Source: Bacteroidales bacterium
Lineage (GTDB): Bacteria; Bacteroidota; Bacteroidia; Bacteroidales; F082
DNA length: 36,412 bases
Assembly: GCA_024400195.1 (NCBI GenBank)
Contig: JAKSNC010000018.1
Coordinates: 1-36,412 of the forward strand
Direction: 5' to 3'
In this document: positions 1 through 6,790 of the stretch, one piece after another
Layout: each line of letters begins with the position of its first letter
How positions within the stretch are numbered: the stretch's first letter is position 1
Notes under the pieces: generated by a model
Seen by the model: the letters and a program-made list of their open reading frames with translations, nothing else
What the model was told of the DNA's origin: nothing
Databases searched by the model: none
Translations under genes and position numbers: made by a program

Positions 1-353
1 TTATCTCGTCAAAAGGTCGTGAATTTTACCAAGTTATTTTTTTACTGTTACATAAAAAATTTTTTTATTTAAAAAACATACCGATTGACAGTGTTGATTT
101 ATTGTCTCTTAATTTGCGACGGAAAGACCTTAATGAAGATAGTTGTTTATTCGTCCAAACAGGAGAATGCGACAGCAACGCAATGGTTTCTTATTATGTT
201 GAAACATCCATCCCAGTTTGCATTGATGGTGTCGAGTACAATTATCAGGACACAATACCGGCGGAATACCTGAACGGAGACAAACTGTATTTCCGCAGAG
301 AACGCCGCTTTTTACGGAAAGACAGGATAATTGTTGAAAAAGAGCGCAAATAG
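1..353 (+). CDS. 3' part of a protein related to the TonB-tail protein at 2372-3250 (cut by window edge)
   Basis: The frame starting at base 3 is open from the window edge to TAG at 351-353, so this is the C-terminal ~116 residues of a gene beginning upstream; the first internal start-like codon (TTG at 102) is probably not the real start. I do not recognise a named family. Its last ~50 residues resemble the end of the protein at 2372-3250: IPVCIDGVEY matches LPMIINGKEY, and RRFLRKDRIIVEKERK matches RNLFKEDKIILEVK. An upstream stretch (LLSLNLRRKDL against LEKLKIEEKEL) also lines up. The complete relative carries a signal peptide and a TonB-C-like domain, so this is probably the tail of another such exported protein. 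Its place just before a toxin-tip fragment suggests an immunity or accessory role, which is inference only. Confidence 0.6.
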   Translation, partial: ISSKGREFYQVIFLLLHKKFFYLKNIPIDSVDLLSLNLRRKDLNEDSCLFVQTGECDSNAMVSYYVETSIPVCIDGVEYNYQDTIPAEYLNGDKLYFRRERRFLRKDRIIVEKERK

Positions 354-358
354 AATAA

Positions 359-616
359 TTGTCCTTTGACTTGGGTAGTGAACATTTTGATGCTGTGAAA
401 GGTGAAGAACCAACTATAACAATGGAAAAAAACACGGCGTGGATACAACGTCAACTTGAAAAAAACACATTGATTTATGACAGAGGGCCAGTTCATGGTA
501 ATAGCCCATACTATAAAATGGAAACCAGTTACATCCAAGGTTATAAGAATCTTTACCATGTGAATTACTACTATAATAAGCAGCAAACTTTAAGAATATA
601 TTTCATACATCATTAA
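359..616 (+). pseudogene. Fragment of a polymorphic-toxin C-terminal tip
   Basis: The frame opens directly after a stop at 356-358. Candidate starts are TTG 359, GTG 395 and ATG 422, none convincing. The ~85 residues read like the inside of a toxin domain: DLGSEHFDAVKG, then WIQRQLEKNTLIYDRGP, then SPYYKMETSYIQGY. This WI..Q...-IYD-G-...-SPYYxME pattern is one I associate, from memory, with C-terminal tips of secreted polymorphic toxins (Rhs/WapA-like) in Bacteroidota. No delivery or Rhs core region precedes it, so it looks like a displaced or truncated tip. It is followed after 10 bp by the candidate immunity gene at 627. Exact toxic activity is unknown. Confidence 0.4.
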
Positions 617-626
617 TTGATATTTT

Positions 627-1103
627 ATGAGCCTAAATGATTATCGCACAATAGAGGAACTTTATTCAGAAAAAGTGAAAGAATTGATAAAGAGTTTTTA
701 TTTTCTCATACCAGAAGGATATGATATAGAAAGATTGTCTATTGGATGTATGCATTATCCTTCACTCTGTTTTAGACATTATTTGACTAAACAAGCTGTT
801 GATATTGCAGGCGGAGATTTTGGAACATCGGATTACGAATGCCTTATAACTATTAGCAATGGGAAATGGGGACTTTTCGGAAGAAAGCATAAGATTTTTT
901 ATATAAATGATTACTTTGCCGTTTTCAACAGTCCGATGGTGAAGGGCAGGGATTATTCGCCGGCCGAATATGCGGATTTCATCGAGCAGAATCTCATGCC
1001 TGTAATCCGCGGTGAGATGTGGATTGACGAGCTGCTCATCAAGCTGGGCAAGACCCCGCCTGTCATTGAGAAGACAAAAGAGAGGTATGTCAGGTCTGAA
1101 TAA
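627..1103 (+). CDS. Candidate immunity protein, 158 aa
   Basis: A 158-residue protein starting at ATG 627, 10 bp after the toxin-tip fragment. It has no signal peptide or membrane segment, so it is probably cytoplasmic. I do not recognise a named family. It is of mixed charge, with aromatic-rich stretches (FYFLIPEGYDIERLSIGC and KWGLFGRKHKIFYINDYFAVF) and a charged C-terminus (KTKERYVRSE). Its size, solubility and position immediately behind a toxin tip are what one expects of the cognate immunity protein in Rhs/polymorphic-toxin arrays; that assignment is by context only. Base composition changes towards GC-richer codons after about 940, which may mean the 3' third has a different history from the AT-rich first part. 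Confidence 0.55.
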   Translation: MSLNDYRTIEELYSEKVKELIKSFYFLIPEGYDIERLSIGCMHYPSLCFRHYLTKQAVDIAGGDFGTSDYECLITISNGKWGLFGRKHKIFYINDYFAVFNSPMVKGRDYSPAEYADFIEQNLMPVIRGEMWIDELLIKLGKTPPVIEKTKERYVRSE

Positions 1104-1116
1104 AGCGTGAATTCAC

Positions 1117-1163
1117 CGATGAAGCGGCAGCCTTGGTATTTGATTCCGCATGCCGCTTCATCG
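1117..1163 (+). terminator. 13-bp perfect inverted repeat after the immunity gene
   Basis: The arms CGATGAAGCGGCA (1117-1129) and TGCCGCTTCATCG (1151-1163) are perfectly complementary with a 21-nt loop, starting 13 bp after the stop of the upstream gene. The run CCTTTTG follows, which is only a weak U-tract. It could terminate the upstream transcript or be a recombination or hairpin scar between two toxin cassettes. Confidence 0.4.
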
Positions 1164-1264
1164 CCTTTTGTGTTATGGCTGGAATGACTTCCGCTGCATC
1201 ACGCATGAAAATGATTTTTTCAGAAAAAATCCCTTTACCGTTTCCGTTCATACGATGATTTTGG

Positions 1265-1272
1265 TAACTTTG
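1265..1272 (+). promoter_or_regulatory. -7 box TAACTTTG before the orphan Rhs tip
   Basis: TAACTTTG fits the Bacteroidota -7 consensus TAnnTTTG and lies 26 bp before ATG 1299. A weak -33-like TTTC is at 1241-1244 (spacing 20). If functional, it would allow a truncated Rhs tip to be expressed without its core. An 8-mer with six fixed bases is expected several times by chance in this window. Confidence 0.4.
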
Positions 1273-1298
1273 TGTCACGAAGGAAAAGGGTTGGGAAG

Positions 1299-2378
1299 AT
1301 GCCTGAAGATACGTTCACATACTGTACAGACTACACTTGCCGCATTGCCGGCGACAGGCAAACGTCGATGTTCCTCTCGCCGGACAACTACATACAGGCC
1401 CCCGACAACTCGCAAAGCTTCAACCGCTACGCTTACTGTCTCAACAACCCGCTGAAATACACCGACCCGAACGGAGATTTTTTTTGGTTGATTCCCAATA
1501 TTGGGTGGAGCAAAGAAGAAAGTTTTAACATAGGTATTTCTATTGTCGTTGGTTTACCAGGACTTATTTCTGCACAAACCGGTATCAGTTACAATTTAGA
1601 ATCTAACACTGTCTGTAATTACGTTGGTACTACGTTCGCTATGAATACCGCCTATATGTCTTGTTCTTTAAATGGTGGAGTAAATATTGGATATACTGCA
1701 GGACTTTCTCCCTTTTCGGGTTTGCCAATAAGTACAAATTTTGGAACGGTTGGAATAAATTATGACATCACTAACGATTGCTTGAGTGGAAATATATCTG
1801 CATGGCAAGTCGATAAGAGCGGATTTACTTTCAACCCAAGTATATCTGTTATGGTTTATCCTGAGCATACAACCAATTTGGTACGAGGACAAGGTTTTAA
1901 AAGTAATGATGCAGTTCTGAATAGATTTGTAAAAGCAAATGACTATCAAGGCGCTTTAGACTATTTTGGATTTGAAGGTGAATACAAAAGTACTAGACCT
2001 CATGGTGCTGAATATGTCGATACAGATGGTTACTATGGATGTACCAATCCTAAAACAGGAATGATTTCGTTCGGAGATTTGGCATTTGATTCGTATGATA
2101 ACTTAAGAGGTACTTATGAGAAAGAACGATTTCATAGAAATAAAGTACTGAAAGGTGAAACTTTCGAAACATTTGATGAAGAGGGATTAGAATGTATGAA
2201 GTATTTCCCTGAAGAAGCAAAAGGTCATTTGCACGCAGGTTACAATAATGGTCTATATCCCAAAGCGACATTGAATTATTTTCAATTAGCGAACTCTTAT
2301 TGGCTAAGTGTGCATACTACCGCCATACGTAATCCCCATTTTTATGATTTTATTTTTAAAATTCCAAGAAAATGGTGA
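1299..2378 (+). CDS. Orphan Rhs tip: end of Rhs core plus variable C-terminal toxin domain
   Basis: Residues ~27-56 carry the closing part of the Rhs-associated core: LSPDNYIQAPDNSQSF, then NRYAYCLNNPLKYTDPNGD. In full-length proteins this motif ends the beta-cocoon and precedes the released toxin. Only about 25 unrelated residues come before it, so the long Rhs repeat region is missing. The remaining ~300 residues are the variable tip: a Gly/Ser/Asn-rich linker, then a region from about GFKSNDAVLNRFVKANDYQG to the C-terminal KIPRKW. I cannot assign the toxin activity. I chose ATG 1299 because it follows a -7 box; GTG 1272 is possible. The stop overlaps the start of the next gene by 7 bp, implying coupled expression. 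It may be a recombination donor or an expressed remnant. Confidence 0.75.
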   Translation: MPEDTFTYCTDYTCRIAGDRQTSMFLSPDNYIQAPDNSQSFNRYAYCLNNPLKYTDPNGDFFWLIPNIGWSKEESFNIGISIVVGLPGLISAQTGISYNLESNTVCNYVGTTFAMNTAYMSCSLNGGVNIGYTAGLSPFSGLPISTNFGTVGINYDITNDCLSGNISAWQVDKSGFTFNPSISVMVYPEHTTNLVRGQGFKSNDAVLNRFVKANDYQGALDYFGFEGEYKSTRPHGAEYVDTDGYYGCTNPKTGMISFGDLAFDSYDNLRGTYEKERFHRNKVLKGETFETFDEEGLECMKYFPEEAKGHLHAGYNNGLYPKATLNYFQLANSYWLSVHTTAIRNPHFYDFIFKIPRKW

Positions 2379-3250
2379 AAAAAACTCTAATTATCATATT
2401 CTTATTGATTGTAAACTTTGCGGAAGCGCAAAACCAAGACACAACCTCGACAGAAACCGAATGGTTGGTTACAGCATTAGAATCTATGCCAGATTTCGAC
2501 GATGGCTATAAAAAGTTGTCTGATTTAATAAAATCTAATTTAAGACAACCTTATCCCATCCGTGAAGAGAAAAAAGTATATGTTAAGTGTCTTGTCGACA
2601 CTCTCGGCTTTACCCACTGCCACGAAGTGTTAAAACATACTGACAGCCTGTTAGATGAAGAAGCTTTGCGTGTATGTCGTCTGATTAAATTCGACAAACC
2701 AGCCAAACAAAGCGACAAACCAGTTAATGTTGACTACATCATACCTGTGACTTTCTTGCCAGAATCAACAGAACACATGTCAGTTTGTATTCAAGATGAC
2801 AACTGTATAAATGAACCTTGTGGAACAATCACAAACATCTTGGCGACCTACAATGGAATAACCTTCCAAACGACAGACACTGTTTTTGTTTGGCCAATTT
2901 ATCTTTGGAATTGTTCAACAGCATTCTTCATAAATGGTTATTACATCTCAGATACACTATTGGAAAAGTTGAAAATAGAGGAAAAAGAGTTAGTTAAACC
3001 CAATGGAACAAAATACGACAAAGTCGTTTCATGGTTTGTCCCCGAATATTGCAATGATGAAGTTCGTGATTGCTACAAACACATAGATTGTTTTTTCTTC
3101 ACAAAATTACCAATGATTATCAATGGAAAGGAGTATGTAGAGAAGCCGACTATAACCAAAGACGATTTGACAAAAAAAGGCATTGTCGTTTCTGCCTATC
3201 GGAAAAGGAATCTTTTCAAGGAAGATAAAATAATCTTGGAAGTTAAATAA
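2372..3250 (+). CDS. Secreted TonB-C-domain protein, possible partner or immunity protein of the Rhs tip
   Basis: A 292-residue protein. Residues 1-19 (MVKKTLIIIFLLIVNFAEA) form a typical signal peptide, placing it in the periplasm. Residues ~42-128 look like a TonB C-terminal domain: LIKSNLRQPYP, KVYVKCLVDTLG, LLDEEALRVCRLIKF and YIIPVTF align in order with that family. There is no TonB-type membrane anchor or proline spacer, so it is not a classical energy transducer. Residues ~135-292 are a Cys-containing C-terminal region I do not recognise; its last ~60 residues recur in the partial protein ending at 353. Translation overlaps the Rhs-tip stop by 7 bp, the usual arrangement for a toxin and its immunity or accessory gene. 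That role is inferred from position. Confidence 0.7.
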   Translation: MVKKTLIIIFLLIVNFAEAQNQDTTSTETEWLVTALESMPDFDDGYKKLSDLIKSNLRQPYPIREEKKVYVKCLVDTLGFTHCHEVLKHTDSLLDEEALRVCRLIKFDKPAKQSDKPVNVDYIIPVTFLPESTEHMSVCIQDDNCINEPCGTITNILATYNGITFQTTDTVFVWPIYLWNCSTAFFINGYYISDTLLEKLKIEEKELVKPNGTKYDKVVSWFVPEYCNDEVRDCYKHIDCFFFTKLPMIINGKEYVEKPTITKDDLTKKGIVVSAYRKRNLFKEDKIILEVK

Positions 3251-3274
3251 ACAGTTTTTGTGAGATTAAATTAC

Positions 3275-3599
3275 AGGTGACTTCTATAAATTCACCGAAA
3301 TAAAGCAAAATTTGATTTTTTTTTGTGATGTCAGTTTTACTGATTTTTCTTGCGCTCGGCAAAGTAAGCAAGCTTTCTCTGCTCTCGCTTTTGAAAAATT
3401 CAGCCACTTTTAGGCATCTTGCTGGTTTGCTTCGCAGTTCTTTCTTGGTTTCGGCAATGTCCGAACAAGTTCGACATTGCGCTCAACTTTCGAAAGAATA
3501 TCAATCGGTTACATAGCCCGCTATGCGCCCTCTTTCTGCACAGTAATCTGCTCGAAAATCAACTTAAAATCACGAGAAATCAATTTATAGAAGTTATCT
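3275..3599. repeat. 325-bp gene-free stretch bounded by imperfect inverted repeats
   Basis: The left end AGGTGACTTCTATAAATT (3275-3292) and right end AATTTATAGAAGTTATCT (3582-3599) are inverted copies matching at 16 of 18 bases. No convincing gene lies between them, nor in the rest of 3251-3682; the interior contains the common Bacteroidota-type string GCTCGGCAAAGTAAGCAAGC and no promoter box I trust. The same arm recurs, again as a facing pair, at 23665-23729. This would suit a small non-autonomous mobile element or a structured intergenic repeat. No transposase is present and no clear target-site duplication was found. Confidence 0.45.
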
Positions 3600-3682
3600 T
3601 AATTTTATCGGACGCAATAATCCAATTTAAGAGATTAAAAAAACAAAAACAATTGATAATCAACAATTAAAAGATTAACAGT

Positions 3683-4114
3683 TTAATTCCAGATTCTTAG
3701 TGTTGTGCCGTCGAATGAGGTGTTGTAATAATACAGGATGCGTCCTTCGCCTTCTACGATACTGCCGTCGATGATGTTATACTTGAAGTCGTGGCATTCA
3801 TCAACGACGAAAGGAAAATCCACGATAAGCCTTGTCGTTTCCCCACATTCATCAGGATTGTACGGAGGCTTGCGGTCGTATGCTCTGAATTCGTCCATGC
3901 TGAACCGATAGACTATAAGGCCGCGGCTTGGCTCTCTCGCCGTGAGGTACATATATCCGCCGACGGTGTTAAGTTCCTGATAGTGAAGTGTAGTTGGGTT
4001 AATCGTAATATCAATGTCGGCACCATCGACACCATCGCTCATGTTGAAGAGTCCATTGCTACAAGATGTAAAAAGTAGTATTGTTATAGTGATAAAAAAT
4101 ATTTTTTTCATCAT
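3683..4114 (-). CDS. Small putative lipoprotein
   Basis: A protein of 143 residues (142 if the second ATG at 4111 is used). The N-terminus KKIFFITITILLFTSCSN is a lipoprotein signal peptide with lipobox FTSC; the Cys after cleavage would be lipidated. The mature part (~120 residues) contains DGADIDITINPTTLHYQ and a C-terminal strand-rich segment. I recognise no family. It lies 48 bp downstream of the beta-barrel protein gene and probably shares its transcript, so an envelope role is likely. Confidence 0.65.
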   Translation of the reverse strand: MMKKIFFITITILLFTSCSNGLFNMSDGVDGADIDITINPTTLHYQELNTVGGYMYLTAREPSRGLIVYRFSMDEFRAYDRKPPYNPDECGETTRLIVDFPFVVDECHDFKYNIIDGSIVEGEGRILYYYNTSFDGTTLRIWN

Positions 4115-4162
4115 TTGGGCTTTTCAATGAAAGTATGTGTCAATGATGCTGCCGAATCGGCT

Positions 4163-4792
4163 TTAAAAAATATAGATAAAGCCGATGTTGAGGTCGGTTT
4201 TGCCGTTAAAGGCGAAGCCGAAGTCCTGTATCGTTCTCGTATCTTCGTCGGTGTAGCCTTCTTCGTTGTAGAATGTCGTCTTCGACATATTGTAACCGAG
4301 TCCGAGCACATTGAGCTGTGCGGTGAGAGAGAAATGTTCGTTTATTTCGTACAATATTCCGGGGATGAAATTGATTCCGAAGTTCTGAATCTTATTGCGG
4401 TCTGTCTTCACGCCGTTCAGTTCTTCTTTGTCTTGTTCGCCTCCGATGCTGAATTTCGTGTCGGCATAAATCTTCAGGTCTGCGATGTCGATGGCAACCC
4501 AGCGGAAATACGGATTGACATTCCACAGCATGACGTTTGTTGTAAAATCGCCTTGTTTGCCGTTTCCAAAACCAATTCCAAAGTCAATACCAATGCCGAC
4601 TCTGTCATTAAACATATAGCCCAAATTCGGCTCGAAAGTGAGTGCCAAAATGCTGATGTCTTCTGTCTTTGTCAGCTTCAAATCTTCTGATTGTTTTTGA
4701 TAGCCTACACCGATAGAACCGCCGATGTACATCTGTGCTTGGCAAAAAACTGCCGATAAAATAATCAAACTCGTCAAAATAACTTTTTTCAT
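4163..4792 (-). CDS. Small outer-membrane beta-barrel protein
   Basis: A 209-residue protein. Residues 1-19 (MKKVILTSLIILSAVFCQA) are a signal peptide. The remainder shows alternating strand patterns typical of 8-10-strand barrels, starting with MYIGGSIGVGYQ and including FEPNLGYMFNDRVGIGIDFG, FRWVAIDIADLKIYADTKF and FGINFIPGILYEINEHFSL. It ends DLNIGFIYIF with the C-terminal aromatic expected for BAM-inserted proteins. This matches the general OMP_b-brl class; no ligand or enzymatic role can be assigned. It lies between the LTA-synthase-like gene (39-bp gap) and a lipoprotein gene. Confidence 0.75.
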   Translation of the reverse strand: MKKVILTSLIILSAVFCQAQMYIGGSIGVGYQKQSEDLKLTKTEDISILALTFEPNLGYMFNDRVGIGIDFGIGFGNGKQGDFTTNVMLWNVNPYFRWVAIDIADLKIYADTKFSIGGEQDKEELNGVKTDRNKIQNFGINFIPGILYEINEHFSLTAQLNVLGLGYNMSKTTFYNEEGYTDEDTRTIQDFGFAFNGKTDLNIGFIYIF

Positions 4793-4831
4793 CTTTCTGA
4801 TATTTAATTTGTTAATATTCTTTTACAATTT

Positions 4832-6772
4832 TTATCTGTTGACGTGCTGTTTTCCCGTCTTATTTATAAATTGGAATACTTGAAAATGCGACTCCGCATA
4901 GACCTTCATCTCTTCGGCCTTCTCAGGATAGTCTAAAGATTTGTCGATGAGTGATTTATCACGATATTCAAACAGTTGCAGCGGTTTTGGATTCTGATAA
5001 TCAACGATAAGCAGCCATTGCTGGTCGAGGACGGCGTATCTGTCATCTGCAAACGAGAATATATAGGGCCTTGATTCTCTGCGCAAATCAATGCCCATCG
5101 TGTTGTTAGTGTAATCCATATTGAGAAGTCCCATTATTGTCGGGAAGACATCGATTTGTCCGGCTATCGCGGTGTCGTTTTCGGGCTGTATCAGTTGCGG
5201 GCAGAAGAAGAGCAGGGGAGTGTGGATGAACGACATCGACACGGGATAAGTCGCGTCTGCCGTATAACCGTGGTCGGCGACGAAGGCGAAGATTGTCTTG
5301 TCGTACCACGGGCGTTTTGCCGCTTCTTCGATGAAGCATTTTCGTGACCAGTCGGCATATTCGACGATTATGTCGTTGGCGGCATCGGAATGTCCTTCAA
5401 AATAGTCGGGAATGTAATACGGGCCGTGGTCTGAAGCCGTCATATACGTTGCGAGGAACGGTTTCCCTTTGGCGTAAAGTTCGTCAAGAATAGGAATCGA
5501 GAATCTGAACATATAGTCATCGGGAACGCCCATCGTCGATTTTATTTCTTCCGAAGGATAATCTGATTTGGCGACGACTCTTTCAAAATCGTTTTTCAGC
5601 AGAAAGCCTTCCATGTTGTCGAATTGGCTGTCGTGAGGCACGAAGAAGACAGTCGAATAGCCTTTTGCCTTCAGTGTTGTGGCGATGCCGTCGTATTTGA
5701 GTATCGGCGTGTGCTTCAAAGGATGCTGGCGGAATACTACCGGAAGTGAACTTGTCGATGTGAAGATTCCGCAGTAGGTATGCGTTCCGGCGGTGTAGCA
5801 GTTGTCGAAATAAAGTCCTTCATAACTGAGGCTGTCCAAAAACGGCGTGAGGTTTTTGCCGTTGCCGTGACGCGTCATTTTGTCGGCTGACATACTTTCC
5901 ATAATCATCAGGACGACGTTGTAGTTGTTGGCAGCAGTATCGTGACGTATTTCCCGCGCGAGCGGATAAACAGAATCTGTTTCGTTTATATTCAGATATT
6001 TACAGACATTATTGATGGCTTCTTCATCATTCATGAAGTCGTATTCCTGACCTTTGCTGCTGTTTTTTTCGAGATAACTCTGAAGAAGTGTGAAATTCGG
6101 ATTCAGTCCGAGCTGGTTCAGAAAATTGTTATTGCAGAAGAAGGCCGTTCCGACGCGGATTGGCGATTTTGTGTCGATGCGGCCATGTATGCCGAGTGCG
6201 ATGATTCCAATGATGATTAAAGTGGCGATGATTTTTGAAGTCAGACGGCCTTTTTCCCATTTTGCCTTTTTGAAGGTGCGGCGCAGAATGAAATAACACG
6301 CTGTCGCGATGATGATGACGGGTATTATGGCGAGCCAGTAAGTCGGCTCTTCGGCAATCATCTTGACCACGAACCAGAATCCGCCGTCGCCGTCCATCCA
6401 CGCGAAAGCCCCCATATTGAAGCGTTCAAAGAACTGATGAAAATATGGGATGTCGGCTCCGCAGCACAGAAAAGCGAGTGAGAAGAGGATTGTTGTGAGC
6501 CATAAGGTGGTCTTCTCGATGATTTTGTTAGTCTTACCGATGAAGGCCGTGATGATAAGCAGTACTGCCGGCGGAATGACGAAAAACGTCGCTGAAGCAA
6601 AGTCGAACTGCAGTCCCAAAAGGAATGCGTACATTATTTGTCCGAATGTCGCGTCTCCGATGTGACTCATCTCGTTCATCAAAAGTAATGTGCGGAAGAG
6701 CGTGAAGTAGATAATCGCTATGATATACAGCTTGATGACGAGGGTGAGATGTGCCGGCGTTTTTTTGAACAT
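4832..6772 (-). CDS. LTA-synthase-family membrane sulfatase/phosphotransferase
   Basis: A 646-residue inner-membrane enzyme. The first ~200 residues hold about five transmembrane segments (for example LYIIAIIYFTLFRTLLL, FFVIPPAVLLIITAF and WLAIIPVIIIATACYFI). The C-terminal half is an extracytoplasmic sulfatase-fold domain. Family landmarks are present: VVLMIMESMSADKMT supplies the metal-binding Glu, TAGTHTYCGIF the likely nucleophile Thr, and FAFVADHGYT the Asp-His metal ligands. LTA-synthase/MdoB relatives transfer phosphoglycerol or similar head groups; Gram-negative Bacteroidota make no lipoteichoic acid, so the true acceptor is unknown. Length is normal for the family and the gene appears intact. 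It sits 18 bp downstream of the Thr/Pro-rich secreted protein gene. Confidence 0.85.
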   Translation of the reverse strand: MFKKTPAHLTLVIKLYIIAIIYFTLFRTLLLMNEMSHIGDATFGQIMYAFLLGLQFDFASATFFVIPPAVLLIITAFIGKTNKIIEKTTLWLTTILFSLAFLCCGADIPYFHQFFERFNMGAFAWMDGDGGFWFVVKMIAEEPTYWLAIIPVIIIATACYFILRRTFKKAKWEKGRLTSKIIATLIIIGIIALGIHGRIDTKSPIRVGTAFFCNNNFLNQLGLNPNFTLLQSYLEKNSSKGQEYDFMNDEEAINNVCKYLNINETDSVYPLAREIRHDTAANNYNVVLMIMESMSADKMTRHGNGKNLTPFLDSLSYEGLYFDNCYTAGTHTYCGIFTSTSSLPVVFRQHPLKHTPILKYDGIATTLKAKGYSTVFFVPHDSQFDNMEGFLLKNDFERVVAKSDYPSEEIKSTMGVPDDYMFRFSIPILDELYAKGKPFLATYMTASDHGPYYIPDYFEGHSDAANDIIVEYADWSRKCFIEEAAKRPWYDKTIFAFVADHGYTADATYPVSMSFIHTPLLFFCPQLIQPENDTAIAGQIDVFPTIMGLLNMDYTNNTMGIDLRRESRPYIFSFADDRYAVLDQQWLLIVDYQNPKPLQLFEYRDKSLIDKSLDYPEKAEEMKVYAESHFQVFQFINKTGKQHVNR

Positions 6773-6790
6773 GATGATGTCTTATTTTTC

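Noticed and set aside
2372-3250. Genuine TonB energy transducer
   Set aside because: It has a cleavable signal peptide rather than an N-terminal anchor with a Pro-rich spacer, and a long unrelated domain follows the TonB-C-like part.
3325-3670. Short + strand open frames in the inverted-repeat-bounded stretch
   Set aside because: No start context, no recognisable domain; the DNA resembles a common non-coding Bacteroidota string.
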